Positions 29,087 through 38,948 of a stretch of DNA of 64,000 bases are shown here, piece by piece. The DNA lies in the NCBI GenBank assembly GCA_020073615.1, contig JAIQEX010000007.1:28683-92682 (forward strand). Direction: 5' to 3'. Each line of letters opens with the position of its first letter. The first letter of the stretch is position 1. The stretch is from Terriglobia bacterium (GTDB lineage Bacteria; Acidobacteriota; Terriglobia; Bryobacterales; Bryobacteraceae). The position numbers and the translations under genes are program-made. The notes under the pieces were generated by a model, which was given only the letters and a program-made list of their open reading frames with translations, had not been told where the DNA came from and did not search any database.

Positions 29087-31048
29087 CTAATGCACCACGA
29101 AGGTCAACCCCCCGTGGGCGACATTGGCGCCGGTCTGTTTCTCGTCCGTCACGACTAAAGTCATGTTATAAGATCCGGGCGCCAGGGGGATGGATTTGGT
29201 GTAAGTGCGCCCGCTGGTCAGTGGGTCGTTGAAGTAAGTTATAAGTTGCGCCTGCGCCGCCGCTGGTTGGTCTGCGGTTAGGACCAGCCCGACGATGTGG
29301 AACGGCCCGGCTCCGGGTTCGAGGGTGCCGGAGACGGTGACGATGCCTGCGTTCACTACTGCCTCAATGCGCGCTCCCTTGCCGGCGACCGTGAGGCGCG
29401 GCTTGCCTTCCAACTTACCGGTTGCCGCGCCGGCGCCGGGTGCGAGATAGCGTAGGGCATCTTTTTCGGACGGGTCAAATGACATGCGATACTCGCCCGA
29501 CATGGCCGGGTCGACGAACTCGACTATGACATCCGCGCCGATCCCTTCCAGATAGCGGTAGCGCCACTGCTGGAAGGGGAATGTGGTGGTGGCGCCGCCC
29601 TGCGCGGCGGGCCGCTGGAATTGCCCGCCGGCAGGATGGTCTTCGATCTCATCCGGCGGTCCGTAGGTGATATAAATGCGGCCCCGATCGGTCCTCCAGC
29701 CGGCAATCCCCGGCGCTGCGAAGTGCTCGTTGGCGTAAGCGATGCGGCGATAATGTTCCTCCCGGAACTCGTTCTCCGCGGTGCCCGGAGTGGGATCGCG
29801 GCGCAGCCAGAACTGCTCGATGAACTGCTCCCGATCAGCGCCGGTCTGGAGGCGCTGGAACGCGAGCCGCTCCGCCTCCGTGATGATGTAGGCGACGTCT
29901 TCGCTCATCCACTTTTGGTACGGTCCGGCGGGCGCCATCGCGGGGAGAGAGTTTTTCTTCTCCTGGGGAATGGGTAGCGGGACGGGCGGCGCCTGCTGCG
30001 CCTGCGCGGAAGCCGGCGCGGCTTGGGCCGCAGGGGCCGGCTTCGGCTGCCAGACGGCAAGCGCCAGACCGATCGAGGCCAGCAGCAGCCCGATGGAAAA
30101 AACCGGTGCGGCCGCGGTGCGCGGACCCTCCGGCCCGCCCAGCAAGCGGCGGATGCGTTGTGCGAGCCGGCCTCCGCTGGCGGCCAGCGCGGCCTCCCGC
30201 CGCGGCCAGCGGCTTCCTTCGAGCGCCGCCAAAGTGGCCGCATATCCACGGGCGTCCCCCGCCAGGCTCACCACCACGTCGTCGCAGCAGTTCTCGCGCT
30301 CCGCACGCACTATGGCCGAGACCCACCACACCGCCGGGTGGTAAAACAGCAGTCCTTCCACGAACCCTTGCAGAAAATTGACCAGGTAATCGTGGCGGCG
30401 GATGTGTGCCAGTTCGTGGATCAGAATGGATTCCAGTTGCTCCACCCGCAGGCCTGTGACCAGGCCCAGAGGCAGCAGGACCACCGGGCGGAAAAAGCCG
30501 ATGATTACCGGCACGTCGGCGAGACACGATTCCAGCAGGGCCACCGGACGCGACACGCGCAGCCGCGCGCGAAGATCGTCGAGCCGCGCCTGCCAGCCCC
30601 CTGGAGCGGCACACACCCCCACGCGGCGCAGCCGCCGCGCCCCCATCCAGCCGGAAAGGCTGCGCGCGTAGAAGAGCAGGACGCCCGCCATCCACAACGG
30701 CGCTGCCAACGCCAGCCGGTCGCGCAGGCTTTGCGGCAGCGGCTCGGCGGGAGCCGAGGCGGCTGCGGCGGAAACAAACGCGCGCGCCGGATCGCGAAGC
30801 GAAATCGCCACGGCGGCCTCGTGCCCGGCCGCCAGCGACCATGCCAGGGTCAAGCCAAACGCCAGCGCCATGGCTGTCAAAGTGGCGCAAGCCACGCCAT
30901 AGCGCAGACGCGCCGCTCGCGGACGGCACAGGCCGAGGATCGCCGCCAGCAACAGGGCGGCCAGCGCGCCCTCCCACAGAAAATGAAACAGCGTCCAGCC
31001 GAGGGCGCGCGCCAACGGTGTGCGGACCAGGGTTTCAAGAATATTCAT
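29087..31048 (-). CDS. M56 (BlaR1-like) membrane metalloprotease fused to a GWxTD domain
   Basis: 653 residues. Four N-terminal helices surround the M56 zinc-protease domain with HEXXH motif LIHELAHIRRHDYLVNF and the following ENCCDDVV. After a fifth hydrophobic segment (VFSIGLLLASIGLALAVW) and an Ala/Gln/Pro linker comes a GWxTD domain (QFWLRRDPTPGTAENEF, AGWRTDRGRIYITYGPPDE). It ends with a beta-rich region in place of the penicillin-binding sensor of BlaR1. It presumably senses an envelope signal and inactivates the BlaI-type repressor encoded just upstream, with which it overlaps by ATGA. Confidence 0.85.
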   Translation of the reverse strand: MNILETLVRTPLARALGWTLFHFLWEGALAALLLAAILGLCRPRAARLRYGVACATLTAMALAFGLTLAWSLAAGHEAAVAISLRDPARAFVSAAAASAPAEPLPQSLRDRLALAAPLWMAGVLLFYARSLSGWMGARRLRRVGVCAAPGGWQARLDDLRARLRVSRPVALLESCLADVPVIIGFFRPVVLLPLGLVTGLRVEQLESILIHELAHIRRHDYLVNFLQGFVEGLLFYHPAVWWVSAIVRAERENCCDDVVVSLAGDARGYAATLAALEGSRWPRREAALAASGGRLAQRIRRLLGGPEGPRTAAAPVFSIGLLLASIGLALAVWQPKPAPAAQAAPASAQAQQAPPVPLPIPQEKKNSLPAMAPAGPYQKWMSEDVAYIITEAERLAFQRLQTGADREQFIEQFWLRRDPTPGTAENEFREEHYRRIAYANEHFAAPGIAGWRTDRGRIYITYGPPDEIEDHPAGGQFQRPAAQGGATTTFPFQQWRYRYLEGIGADVIVEFVDPAMSGEYRMSFDPSEKDALRYLAPGAGAATGKLEGKPRLTVAGKGARIEAVVNAGIVTVSGTLEPGAGPFHIVGLVLTADQPAAAQAQLITYFNDPLTSGRTYTKSIPLAPGSYNMTLVVTDEKQTGANVAHGGLTFVVH

Positions 31049-31440
31049 TGCGTCCCCTTCTCGTATTCCTCGAGGAGCTTGCGCAGCTCCGCCAGTTCTT
31101 CCTTCGATGCCTTGCGTGCCGCCAGCGCCCCCACGAGCAGGCTCTTGGCCGAACCGTTGAAGGCGCGCTGGAGCAGGTCGCCCGCCAGTTGCCGCTGCGT
31201 CCATTCGCGCGGCCGGCTGGCCTGGTAGATGTGCGCGCGCTCCTTTTCATCGCGCCGCACGAGCCCCTTCTCCGCCATGATCTGCAACATCTTCAGCACC
31301 GTGGTGTATTGCGCCGGCTTGCGCTGGGCAATAATCTCGTGGACCTCGCGCACGGTCGCCGGGCCGCGGGCCCACAGCACGGTGAGGATTTCCAGCTCGG
31401 CATCGGTCGGCCGCGGCGGTTGGGGCGTCTTGGCGGACAT
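31045..31440 (-). CDS. BlaI/MecI/CopY-family transcriptional repressor
   Basis: 131 residues. Winged-helix signature of the family: PTDAELEILTVLWARGPATV, VHEIIAQRKPAQYTTVLKML and EKGLVRRDEKERAHIYQA. Paired with the M56 protease gene by a 4-bp overlap, as blaI with blaR1. In that paradigm the repressor dimer binds its own promoter and is cleaved after signal sensing. Direct repeats over the -10 region just upstream are a likely operator. Confidence 0.92.
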   Translation of the reverse strand: MSAKTPQPPRPTDAELEILTVLWARGPATVREVHEIIAQRKPAQYTTVLKMLQIMAEKGLVRRDEKERAHIYQASRPREWTQRQLAGDLLQRAFNGSAKSLLVGALAARKASKEELAELRKLLEEYEKGTQ

Positions 31441-31443
31441 AAT

Positions 31444-31480
31444 CTACGAAGACTTTACTACGAAGAGACTCGTGTGTCAA
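31444..31480 (-). promoter_or_regulatory. Promoter and probable BlaI operator of the blaI-M56 operon
   Basis: On the minus strand TTGACA (31480-31475) and TAAAGT (31457-31452) are spaced 17 bp. The 9-bp sequence CTACGAAGA (plus strand) occurs at 31444-31452 and 31458-31466, one copy on each side of the -10 box. The ATG at 31440 is only 11 bp past the -10, so the mRNA may be nearly leaderless. Confidence 0.62.
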
Positions 31481-31554
31481 GAGGGCGGCCGCAACCTTAC
31501 TGGTTCATGGAAGCCGCGGCCGGAAGTCTGAGCTGCGGCAGCGGTAGTTACGGG

Positions 31555-31626
31555 TATTCCTGGCGGACCGCGTATTCCTGGCGGACCGCGTATTCCTGGC
31601 GGACCGCGTATTCCTCGTGGACCGCC
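31555..31626. repeat. Tandem 18-bp repeat, four units
   Basis: Three identical copies of TATTCCTGGCGGACCGCG (31555-31608) and a fourth with three differences (31609-31626). It ends exactly at the stop codon of the small zinc-ribbon gene and lies upstream of the blaI promoter. Confidence 0.9.
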
Positions 31627-31853
31627 TAATCGGCCTTGGGTTCGTGCTCGGAGCCGGCGTCTTGCAGTTGCTCCGCGCCCCGGCCCTTCGGCGCCGTGTA
31701 CCTATAGAAGCGGTGCCTGCACCTGCGGCAGCGGTACGGCTGCCGGCGGAAAAACCTCATGATGTAATCCCGGATGCCGTTTTGCAGGGAATGGCGGATA
31801 TCCCTACCGCCGCAACTCGGGCACCGGAGGTGGCCGACCGACTCGGTGCTCAC
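31626..31853 (-). CDS. Small zinc-ribbon protein
   Basis: 75 residues from a GTG with GGAG upstream. Two CxxC knuckles (CPSC near residue 11 and CRRC near 42, within YRCRRCRHRFYRY) form a zinc ribbon separated by a basic amphipathic stretch (GIRDYIMRFFRRQPY). The tail is acidic and polar. Similar small ribbon proteins with RCRxCxxRF motifs are common in Acidobacteriota. Function unknown. The stop codon abuts the tandem repeat. Confidence 0.7.
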   Translation of the reverse strand: MSTESVGHLRCPSCGGRDIRHSLQNGIRDYIMRFFRRQPYRCRRCRHRFYRYTAPKGRGAEQLQDAGSEHEPKAD

Positions 31854-31895
31854 ATCTCCGTTCCTACAAGGCCGAGCTTACCAGATTCCTGTGAA

Positions 31896-32843
31896 TTATG
31901 TCACGTGGGCGCGGGCCAACCCGGCCAGCCCGTCGAGGTCGGCCGGCTCTCCGAACTTCCAACCTTCGAGCGCCGGGTCGATGTTGCGCAACAGGCCCGT
32001 GAGCACGCTGCCCGCGCCCACCTCCACGAAGCGGGTGGTGCCTTGCGCCGCCAGCAGGCGAATGCTCTCCAGCCAGCGAACCGGGTTGGGCACCTGCTGG
32101 TACAGTCCTTCCCGCGCCTCGGCGCCGGTGCGTACTTCGCGCGCCTGCCAGTTATTGACCAGGGGGAACGCCAGGTCGCGGAATTCGGTGGCATCCAGGC
32201 TGGCGCGCAGCCGCTCCTGGGCCGGCTTCATGAGCGCACAGTGGAACGGCGCGCTCACCGGCAGCAGCACGGCGCGGCGCGCCCCGGCCGCCTTGGCCAG
32301 TTCCATGGCGCGCCCCACGGCAGCGGCGTGCCCCGCAATCACCACCTGGTCCGGTGAATTCAGATTGGCCGCGCTCACAATTTCGCCCTGCGCCGCCTCC
32401 GCCAGCACGGGTTCCAGCTTTCCCGCCGGCAGTTTGAGCAGCGCCGCCATGGCCCCCACCCCCGCCGGTACGGCCTCCTGCATGTAACGCCCGCGCTGCC
32501 GCACCAGGCGCACCGCCTCCCCCAGGCGCAGGCTGCCCGCCGCCACCAGCGCCGCGTATTCGCCCAGGCTGTGTCCGGCCACGGAATCGGGCGTCAGCCC
32601 GCGCTCGCGCAGTACCTCGAAGGCCGCGACGGAAACCGTAAGCAGGGCGGGTTGGGTGTTCTCCGTGAGCTTGAGATCCTCCTCCGGACCCTCGAAGCAG
32701 AGACGCGAAATGGGGAAACCGAGAGCGTCGTCGGCTTCTTCGAACACACGGCGCGCGGCGGCGTACGCGCCGGCCAGGCGTTTTCCCATACCGGCGGCCT
32801 GCGAGCCCTGGCCGGGAAAGAGGAATGCGGTTTTGGGCGTCAA
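31896..32843 (-). CDS. fabD: Malonyl-CoA:ACP transacylase FabD
   Basis: 315 residues from TTG at 32843. It loads malonyl groups onto ACP for fatty-acid synthesis. Motifs: FLFPGQGSQAAGMGK at the start, nucleophile Ser in AGHSLGEYAALVAAG, Arg in RQRGRYMQEA, and catalytic His in VSAPFHCALMKPA. Length normal. A TATAAT lies 6 bp upstream of the TTG, hinting at a leaderless transcript. The frame stays open further upstream but loses protein-like content. No other fab gene is adjacent. Confidence 0.93.
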   Translation of the reverse strand: MTPKTAFLFPGQGSQAAGMGKRLAGAYAAARRVFEEADDALGFPISRLCFEGPEEDLKLTENTQPALLTVSVAAFEVLRERGLTPDSVAGHSLGEYAALVAAGSLRLGEAVRLVRQRGRYMQEAVPAGVGAMAALLKLPAGKLEPVLAEAAQGEIVSAANLNSPDQVVIAGHAAAVGRAMELAKAAGARRAVLLPVSAPFHCALMKPAQERLRASLDATEFRDLAFPLVNNWQAREVRTGAEAREGLYQQVPNPVRWLESIRLLAAQGTTRFVEVGAGSVLTGLLRNIDPALEGWKFGEPADLDGLAGLARAHVT

Positions 32844-33067
32844 ACGGAAATTATACCGGTTGGCGCGCGGCCGATGCCCGATTCGGCCTCCTCCGTGCCG
32901 CTTCGTACACACAGCCTGCAAGCGTCGTCCGGCATGTCGAGAATTCGCCCATCGAAGTGCGGCAGGTGATGAGCGGGCCGCCCGAAGACCTGCTGTGAAC
33001 CCGTACGGTCTCGACCCGGCAGGCGGCACCGCCTGCCATCCGCGCCGGCCGTGCTATCTTCGCAAAC

Positions 33068-33808
33068 ATGCATGCCTTCACCCGCTGCCTCGCCGGCCCG
33101 CTTTTTCTGGCCGCGGCCGCTCTCGCCGGAGACGCCGATATCCCGCCGCACGGACCGCCACTGACTTTGTTCGATGGCGCCAATCTCGATCGGTTCGACA
33201 CCTTCCTCAAAACCACGGGACTGAACCGCGATCCCGGCCGTGTGTTCCGGGTCGAAGACGGCGTCATTCACGTCTCCGGCAAGGAATTCGGCTATATCAT
33301 TACGAAGCAGGAATTTGCCAATTATTACCTCAGCGCGGAATTCAAGTGGGGGGAAGGCACTTACCCTCCGCGCGAAGGCCAGGCCCGCGACAGCGGCATT
33401 CTCTATCACGTGCGCGGCCCGCAGAAGGTATGGCCCACCTCGATTGAGTTCCAGATTCAGGAAGGATGCACCGGGGATTTCTGGCTGACCGACGGCGGCG
33501 CCTTGACCTCGCGGGGAAACCGCGCGGCCGGCCCACCCGGGCAGGCCGTCAGAATCGACCGCCTGGGCAAAGGTCCATGGAAAGACGTAGCCGGCTACCG
33601 CGATCCCACCGGTGAAGTGGAGAAGCCGCGCGGCGAGTGGAACCTGCTGGAGCTGGTGGCCGCGGGCGACCGCGTCAGGCAATACGTCAACGGGAAGCTG
33701 GTCAACGAGGGCTCCGAGGCTTATCCGTCCAGCGGCAAAATCCTGTTCCAGTCCGAGGGCGCCGAGATTTTCTTCCGCAACATCCGGCTGTCACCCTTGA
33801 AGCCGTAG
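33068..33808 (+). CDS. Exported DUF1080 (3-keto-disaccharide hydrolase-like) protein
   Basis: 246 residues. A signal peptide (LAGPLFLAAAALAG) is followed by a DUF1080 concanavalin-like domain: LTLFDGANLDRFDTFL, VFRVEDGVIHVSGKEFGYI, SAEFKWGE, ARDSGILYHVRG, EFQIQEG, and a C-terminal ILFQSEGAEIFFRNIRL. These proteins are proposed to act on 3-keto-glycosides or bind glycans. Downstream, 60 bp away, a LacI regulator follows on the same strand, suggesting sugar-responsive control. Confidence 0.88.
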   Translation: MHAFTRCLAGPLFLAAAALAGDADIPPHGPPLTLFDGANLDRFDTFLKTTGLNRDPGRVFRVEDGVIHVSGKEFGYIITKQEFANYYLSAEFKWGEGTYPPREGQARDSGILYHVRGPQKVWPTSIEFQIQEGCTGDFWLTDGGALTSRGNRAAGPPGQAVRIDRLGKGPWKDVAGYRDPTGEVEKPRGEWNLLELVAAGDRVRQYVNGKLVNEGSEAYPSSGKILFQSEGAEIFFRNIRLSPLKP

Positions 33809-33868
33809 CGGCGAGTAACTTGAACGGTAACTGAGGCGCTATAATCGGGCCTTGAGGAGGCACCCGCG

Positions 33869-34879
33869 TTGGCCGTTCGCATGAAAGACATCGCCGAGGA
33901 CCTCGGCGTTTCGCTGATGACCGTTTCCAAGGCCCTGCGCAACCACAGCGACATCAGCCAGCCCACGCGCGACCGCGTGCTCAAGCGCATGCGCGAGTTG
34001 AACTACCAGCCGGACTGGATCGCGCGCAGCATGGTCACGCGCCGCACTTACCTGGTTGGGCTGGTGCTGCCCGACCTGATGCACTCGTTCTTCGCGGAGG
34101 TGGCCAAGGGCGTCGCGCGCAAGCTCCAGCCCCTGGGCTATCAGGTGGTGATCTCCGACACCGGCGAGGATGGCGAAGTGGAGCAGCGTCAGGTGGAGGT
34201 GCTGGTCAATCGCAAGGTGGATGGGTTGATCATCGCCTCGGCGCAACGCAGCGGACACCTCGAAATGTTCCAGGCACTCGAGCGCAGCCGGATTCCTTAC
34301 GTGCTGATCGACCGCATGCTGGCGGGGGCGGGGGCGCATTACGTGGGCGTGAAGGACGACGAACTGGGCTCGCTGGCCACCAGCCATCTGATTCAGCAGG
34401 GCTGCCGGCGAATCGCGCATATCCGCGGGCCGGCGGTGGCCACGGGAGTGGGACGCCTGCGCGGATACCGGCGGGCGCTGGCGCGGCATGGCATGGCGGT
34501 GCGTCCGGAGTACATCGCCAGCGGCCAGTACGGGGACAACACCGGCTACGACGCCATGCAGCAGCTTCTCCAGGTAGACCCGCGGCCGGACGGCGTCTTC
34601 TGCTACAACGACCCGGTGGCCGCTGGCGCCATCAAGGCCATCCTCGAAGCGGGCCTGCGCGTCCCGGAGGATATCGCCATTGTGGGCGCGGGCAACGTGC
34701 ACTACTCGGACCTGCTGCGGGTTCCGCTCTCGACGGTGGACCAGAGCAGCACCGCCATCGGCGAGACGGCCGCCGAGCTGCTGTCGGAGTGCATGCAGTC
34801 GAAAACGCCGCCCTCGCCGAAGCGGGTGTTCATCCCGCCGCGACTGGTGGTGCGGGATTCCAGCCGCCGCCGGGAGTAA
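33869..34879 (+). CDS. LacI-family transcriptional regulator
   Basis: 336 residues. The helix-turn-helix is at the N-terminus (MKDIAEDLGVSLMTVSKAL) with the hinge (LNYQPDWIARSM), followed by a periplasmic-binding-protein-like sensor domain (VGLVLPDLMHSFFAEVAKG, ISDTGEDGEVEQRQVEVLV, GVFCYNDPVAAGAIKAILEA). The TTG at 33869 is 8 bp after TTGAGGAGG, which decides the start. It probably responds to a sugar and may control the DUF1080 gene upstream. Confidence 0.92.
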   Translation: MAVRMKDIAEDLGVSLMTVSKALRNHSDISQPTRDRVLKRMRELNYQPDWIARSMVTRRTYLVGLVLPDLMHSFFAEVAKGVARKLQPLGYQVVISDTGEDGEVEQRQVEVLVNRKVDGLIIASAQRSGHLEMFQALERSRIPYVLIDRMLAGAGAHYVGVKDDELGSLATSHLIQQGCRRIAHIRGPAVATGVGRLRGYRRALARHGMAVRPEYIASGQYGDNTGYDAMQQLLQVDPRPDGVFCYNDPVAAGAIKAILEAGLRVPEDIAIVGAGNVHYSDLLRVPLSTVDQSSTAIGETAAELLSECMQSKTPPSPKRVFIPPRLVVRDSSRRRE

Positions 34880-34913
34880 GCCAACCCCTCTGCGCCGCGC
34901 TACTATTTAGTAC

Positions 34914-37289
34914 ATGAATAAACTGCCGCGGGACCTCCGCGCGGCTGTCCGGGCGCTGACCCGGCGGCCCGGAGTTACCGCGCTGGCCGTCGTCTCGCTG
35001 GGCCTCGCCATCGGCTTCAGCACGGCCGCGTTCAGCGTTCTCGATGCCTACGCACTGCGCGACGTCCCAGTCCGCGAACCCCGGCAACTGGCGCGCATCA
35101 GCGTCACCACCCGCGAACAGCGGGGAGACCTCGACAGTTGGGTGGAATACCTGGCGCTCGCCGCGCGCACCCGCTCCTTCGCCGGGGTCACCGCCGAGAG
35201 CCGGCGCGGGCCGCGCGTGAAACTGCCCGACCGCGACGATTTCCCCATCACCGCCAACGTGTCGGACAACTACTTCGACGTGCTCGGGGTGCGCGCGCTG
35301 ATGGGCGACGTGTTCCACGGCGGCAAGGGGCAGGACGGCACGGTGGTGATCTCCCATCATTATTGGAAGACGGCCCTGGGCGGCGACCCCAATATCGTCG
35401 GGCGCATCCTGCAGGTGAACCAGTCTTCCCTGCGCATCCTCGGCGTGCTGCCGGCGGGCTTCACGGGGCCCAGCCGCGGCATGCTGGAGGACCTGTTTGC
35501 GCCCTCGCAAACCTACTTCGGCACCCTGCGCATGGCCTTCCCCAACAACCTGCGCTTCACCGACTACGAGTTGCTGGGGCGGCTGCGTCCCGGCGCCACC
35601 ATGGAGCAGGCCACCGCCGAGTGGGAGGCCATTCTGCGGCAGATGGAAAAAGAGGGCCTCGCGCCGGCGCCCGGCCGCAACGGCAAAATCCTTCCGTTCA
35701 CCGAGAACAGCCTCTGGCAGAAACTGGAAGCCAACGCGGTGATGCTCGGCGTGGTGGTGCTGCTGGTGCTGATCGCCGCCGCCAACCTGGCCAACCTGCG
35801 CCTGGTGGATAACGAGAGCCGCCGCCACGAAACCGGCATCCGCCTGGCGTTGGGCGCGGGCCGCGGCGTGCTGGCGCGCCAACACCTCACCGAAACCCTG
35901 CTGCTCGGCGGCGTGGGGACGGCGCTCGGCCTGCTGCTGGCGGCGTGGTTGATCGCCATCGCGCCGGCCCTGTTCTATGGCGGTGACCGCTATACCGACT
36001 ACGGCATAAGGCTCGACGCGCGGACCTTCCTGTTCAGCTCCGCCGCCCTGCTGGGGGTGGCCCTCATTGGCGGGCTGATTCCCTGGAGCGATGCCTGGAG
36101 GCGGCGCATCATCCCGGCCATTTCCGGGAGCCGCACCACCGGAACGTCGCGCTGGCTGGCGGTGCTGGTGGTGGGGCAGATGGCGCTGGTCACCGGCGTC
36201 ACCTGCTCGGCGGGCCTCTTGTGGCGCAGCCTCCAAAACATCTCGGCCATCCGGCCGGCGATGGACCCGGACAGCCGCCTACTGATTGTCAATGGGTCGT
36301 TGAATGTGGACGAAGGCCAGGCGGCGTTCGTGGATGCGCTGGGCACGCGTCTCGCCGGGTTGCCGGGCGTGGAGCGTGTGGCCTGGGCGCGCCGCGCCAT
36401 GCTGAGCGGCTCGGGCTGGGCAGCCATCGAGGACGTGGAGCTGCCCGGCCAGCCGAAGCTCCAGTTTCATTTCAACCAGGTGGGCCCGAGCTACTTCGCC
36501 ACCACCCGAGCGCGCATCTTGGCCGGGCGTCCCTTCGCTGAGTCCGACGGCCCCGCAGCCACTCCCGTGATCATGGTCAATTCCGCCTTCGCGCGCCGCT
36601 TCCTGAGCGATCACCCGGCGCTGGGTGCGTGGGTCAAGGCGAGCGGCAAGGACCGGCAGGTCGTGGGCGTGGTAGAGGACGGCCCCTCGAGCACGCTGCG
36701 CGAAAAAATCGAGCCGTTTCTCTACTACCCGTTCGCGCAGATGCCCACCACCGACCTCACCTTCTTTTTGGCCTCGCGCCAGGATCCCGCCCTGCTGGCC
36801 GGCGCCGTGCGCGCCTTCCTGCACCGCCCGGAGAACGCTTACGTCGCCTTCGAGATGGCCACCATGCACCAGTTCATGCGCAACGCGCGCAGCGACGAGG
36901 AACTGGCCGCCCAGGTGACCGGCGGGCTGGCCGGGGTGGGGCTGCTGCTGGCCGCCGCGGGACTGTTCGGCGTGAGCCTCTACGCCGTGGCGCGGCGCAC
37001 TCCCGAGTTCGGCGTTCGCGTAGCCATGGGAGCCACGCCGGCGCGCCTGGTGCGCCTGGTTTTGCGGGAAGCCGGGGTGCGCATCGCCATCGCGCTCCCG
37101 CTCGGCTGGGCGCTGGCCTACGTGGGCCGCCGCGCGCTCGAGAAACTGCTCTACGGTGTGGCCGCGGACGATCCGTGGACCTTCCTCGCCGCCAGTGCCG
37201 TAGTGGCCGCCGTGGGATGCGCGGCCGCTTTGCATCCCGCCCTGCGCGCGGCGCGCACCGATCCCCTGGTGGCGCTGCGCCACGAATAA
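34914..37289 (+). CDS. ADOP-type MacB-like permease (second copy)
   Basis: 791 residues, same architecture as the gene at 5910: [20 protein letters not shown] at the N-terminus, a periplasmic domain, an FtsX bundle around residues 280-400 ([20 protein letters not shown]), a second periplasmic domain, and a terminal FtsX bundle with [17 protein letters not shown], ending [11 protein letters not shown]. Sequence divergence from the first copy is considerable, so they are not recent duplicates. No ATPase partner is adjacent. A TACTAT 7 bp before the ATG could be a -10 box for a leaderless mRNA. Confidence 0.87.
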   Translation: MNKLPRDLRAAVRALTRRPGVTALAVVSLGLAIGFSTAAFSVLDAYALRDVPVREPRQLARISVTTREQRGDLDSWVEYLALAARTRSFAGVTAESRRGPRVKLPDRDDFPITANVSDNYFDVLGVRALMGDVFHGGKGQDGTVVISHHYWKTALGGDPNIVGRILQVNQSSLRILGVLPAGFTGPSRGMLEDLFAPSQTYFGTLRMAFPNNLRFTDYELLGRLRPGATMEQATAEWEAILRQMEKEGLAPAPGRNGKILPFTENSLWQKLEANAVMLGVVVLLVLIAAANLANLRLVDNESRRHETGIRLALGAGRGVLARQHLTETLLLGGVGTALGLLLAAWLIAIAPALFYGGDRYTDYGIRLDARTFLFSSAALLGVALIGGLIPWSDAWRRRIIPAISGSRTTGTSRWLAVLVVGQMALVTGVTCSAGLLWRSLQNISAIRPAMDPDSRLLIVNGSLNVDEGQAAFVDALGTRLAGLPGVERVAWARRAMLSGSGWAAIEDVELPGQPKLQFHFNQVGPSYFATTRARILAGRPFAESDGPAATPVIMVNSAFARRFLSDHPALGAWVKASGKDRQVVGVVEDGPSSTLREKIEPFLYYPFAQMPTTDLTFFLASRQDPALLAGAVRAFLHRPENAYVAFEMATMHQFMRNARSDEELAAQVTGGLAGVGLLLAAAGLFGVSLYAVARRTPEFGVRVAMGATPARLVRLVLREAGVRIAIALPLGWALAYVGRRALEKLLYGVAADDPWTFLAASAVVAAVGCAAALHPALRAARTDPLVALRHE

Positions 37290-37302
37290 TGGAGCCTGTC
37301 CC

Positions 37303-37623
37303 ATGCTGATCGTTCACGTGCACATTCACGTCAAGCCCGAACAGATCGATGCTTTCCAAAAGGCCGCCATCGAAAACGCACGCCACAGCGTGAAGGAGCC
37401 GGGCGTGGCGCGCTTCGACGTCATCCAGCAGGCCGACGACCCTACGCGCTTCCTGCTGCTGGAGGTCTACCGCAACCTGGAGGCCACAGTAAAGCACAAA
37501 GAGACAGCGCACTACCAGGCCTGGGCCGCCCAGGTGACGGACATGCTGGCCGAGCCGCGCACCCGCGTCACGTACCACAACGTCTTTCCCGCCGACTACG
37601 GCTGGTATGGCGCCACCGTTTGA
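37303..37623 (+). CDS. Antibiotic biosynthesis monooxygenase (ABM/LsrG-like) domain protein
   Basis: 106 residues forming one dimeric alpha-beta barrel domain: [59 protein letters not shown] and HYQAWAAQV. Close in pattern to LsrG and YgiN, which handle AI-2 phosphate or quinols. It overlaps the next gene by 17 bp and starts 13 bp after the permease stop, so the three genes may be co-transcribed. The pairing with an Fe-ADH suggests a shared metabolite. Confidence 0.88.
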   Translation: MLIVHVHIHVKPEQIDAFQKAAIENARHSVKEPGVARFDVIQQADDPTRFLLLEVYRNLEATVKHKETAHYQAWAAQVTDMLAEPRTRVTYHNVFPADYGWYGATV

Positions 37624-38767
37624 GTTCGCCACCGCGGGGCGGATCGTCTTCGGCGAAGGCGCGCTGCGGGAAGTGGCGCCGGCCGCCGCCTCCATGGGCC
37701 GGCGTGCGCTGCTGGTGACGGGGGCGTCGGCCGGCCGCGCGGCGCATCTCCTCGCGCAACTGGAAGCCGCGGAAGTCTCGTGCGTGCCGTTCGCCGTCGC
37801 GGGCGAGCCCACCATCGCGCTCATCGCCGGCGGCGTGGAATTGGCGCGCGGCGAGCGTTGCGATCTCGTGATCGCTCTCGGCGGCGGCAGCGCCATCGAC
37901 GCCGGCAAGGCGCTGGCGGCCCTGCTGACCAACCCCGGCGAGCCGCTCGACTACCTGGAAGTGATTGGCCGCGGACGCGCGCTCGAGCACCGGCCGGCGC
38001 CCTTCATCGCCATTCCCACCACCGCCGGCACCGGCTCGGAGGTCACGCGCAACGCCGTGCTGGCATCGCCCGCCCAAGGCGTCAAGGCGAGCCTGCGCAG
38101 CCCGTCCATGCTGCCGCGCCTGGCGGTGGTCGATCCCGCGCTGACGCTCGATCTGCCGCGCCCGCTCACTGGCGCGACTGGCCTGGACGCTCTCACTCAG
38201 TTGATCGAGCCTTACGTCTCCGCGCGCGCCAATCCGATGACCGACATGTTCTGCGCCGAAGGCATCCGCCGCGCCGCCGTAGCGCTGCCGCGCGCCTGGG
38301 ACAACGGCCGCGACCGCGCCGCCCGCTGCGACATGGCCTGGGCCAGCCTGCTGGGCGGCCTGGCGCTGGCCAATGCCGGACTGGGCGCGGTGCATGGCTT
38401 CGCGGCGCCCATCGGCGGCATGTTTCCCGCCCCGCATGGCGCCGTGTGCGCCGCCCTGCTACCGCACGCGATGGCGATCAACGTCCAGGCCCTGCACGCG
38501 CGCGACGCCGCCGGCGCGGCTCTGGGGCGCTATGAAGAGGCGGCGCAACTGCTCACCGGCCGGCCGCACGCCACGGCGGAAGACGGCGCCCAATGGATCG
38601 GAGCGCTGTGCCGCAAGCTGGAGATTCCGCCCTTGCGTGCGTACGGCGTCTCGGCGGCCGATATTCCGCGCCTGGCGGAACGGGCGGCCCTGGCCAGCAG
38701 CATGACGGGCAACCCGATCGCGCTCACCCCCGAGGAGCTGCGCGAGATTGTCGCCCGCGCGATTTGA
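37607..38767 (+). CDS. Iron-containing alcohol dehydrogenase
   Basis: 386 residues of the Fe-ADH superfamily. The cofactor motif [16 protein letters not shown] is intact, as are [31 protein letters not shown] and the metal-binding histidine region [20 protein letters not shown]. The N-terminus is [16 protein letters not shown]. Substrate is not deducible; relatives oxidise lactaldehyde, maleylacetate, 1,2-propanediol or butanol. Its ATG lies inside the ABM gene, so translation is coupled. Confidence 0.88.
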   Translation: MAPPFEFATAGRIVFGEGALREVAPAAASMGRRALLVTGASAGRAAHLLAQLEAAEVSCVPFAVAGEPTIALIAGGVELARGERCDLVIALGGGSAIDAGKALAALLTNPGEPLDYLEVIGRGRALEHRPAPFIAIPTTAGTGSEVTRNAVLASPAQGVKASLRSPSMLPRLAVVDPALTLDLPRPLTGATGLDALTQLIEPYVSARANPMTDMFCAEGIRRAAVALPRAWDNGRDRAARCDMAWASLLGGLALANAGLGAVHGFAAPIGGMFPAPHGAVCAALLPHAMAINVQALHARDAAGAALGRYEEAAQLLTGRPHATAEDGAQWIGALCRKLEIPPLRAYGVSAADIPRLAERAALASSMTGNPIALTPEELREIVARAI

Positions 38768-38779
38768 CGGATTGCTACG

Positions 38780-38944
38780 TTATTCTTGGCTGCGGATGAT
38801 CCTTATAATTGATAGAGCGGCGGCACCCGGCCCTCCCTCGATCAGCAGCAGGAGTACCTCGCGCAGCTTCTTCATGTCCGTGCCGCGCTTCTGGGCGAGC
38901 TTCACATCGCGGCGGAAGTGCGCGCCTTCTATCGGGTTCCGCAC
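38780..38944 (-). pseudogene. Decayed YafQ/RelE-family toxin
   Basis: Reading from a GTG at 38944, the first 38 or so residues follow YafQ: FRRDVKLAQKRGTDMKKLRE and VLLLLIEGGP. After that the frame leaves the family pattern. The expected YKDHP segment is present only in another frame (NYKDHPQP) just before a stop, and the last third of the toxin is missing. The remnant ends 13 bp from the Fe-ADH stop. The antitoxin gene is immediately upstream, in normal relB-yafQ order. Confidence 0.6.
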
Positions 38945-38948
38945 CGCA

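Noticed and set aside
31500..31629. Plus-strand coding reading of the 18-bp repeats (YSWRTA units) as a short repeat protein
   Set aside because: It is the tail of a long antisense frame to the M56/blaI genes with no independent start or ribosome site.
32844..32860. TATAAT just before the fabD TTG as a leaderless promoter
   Set aside because: No acceptable -35 at 16-18 bp; mentioned only as a hint.
32890..32999. Plus-strand stretch with protein-like reading (SPIEVRQVMSGPPEDLL) ending in a TGA
   Set aside because: Too short and lacking a start or family match; possibly a gene remnant, but not supportable.
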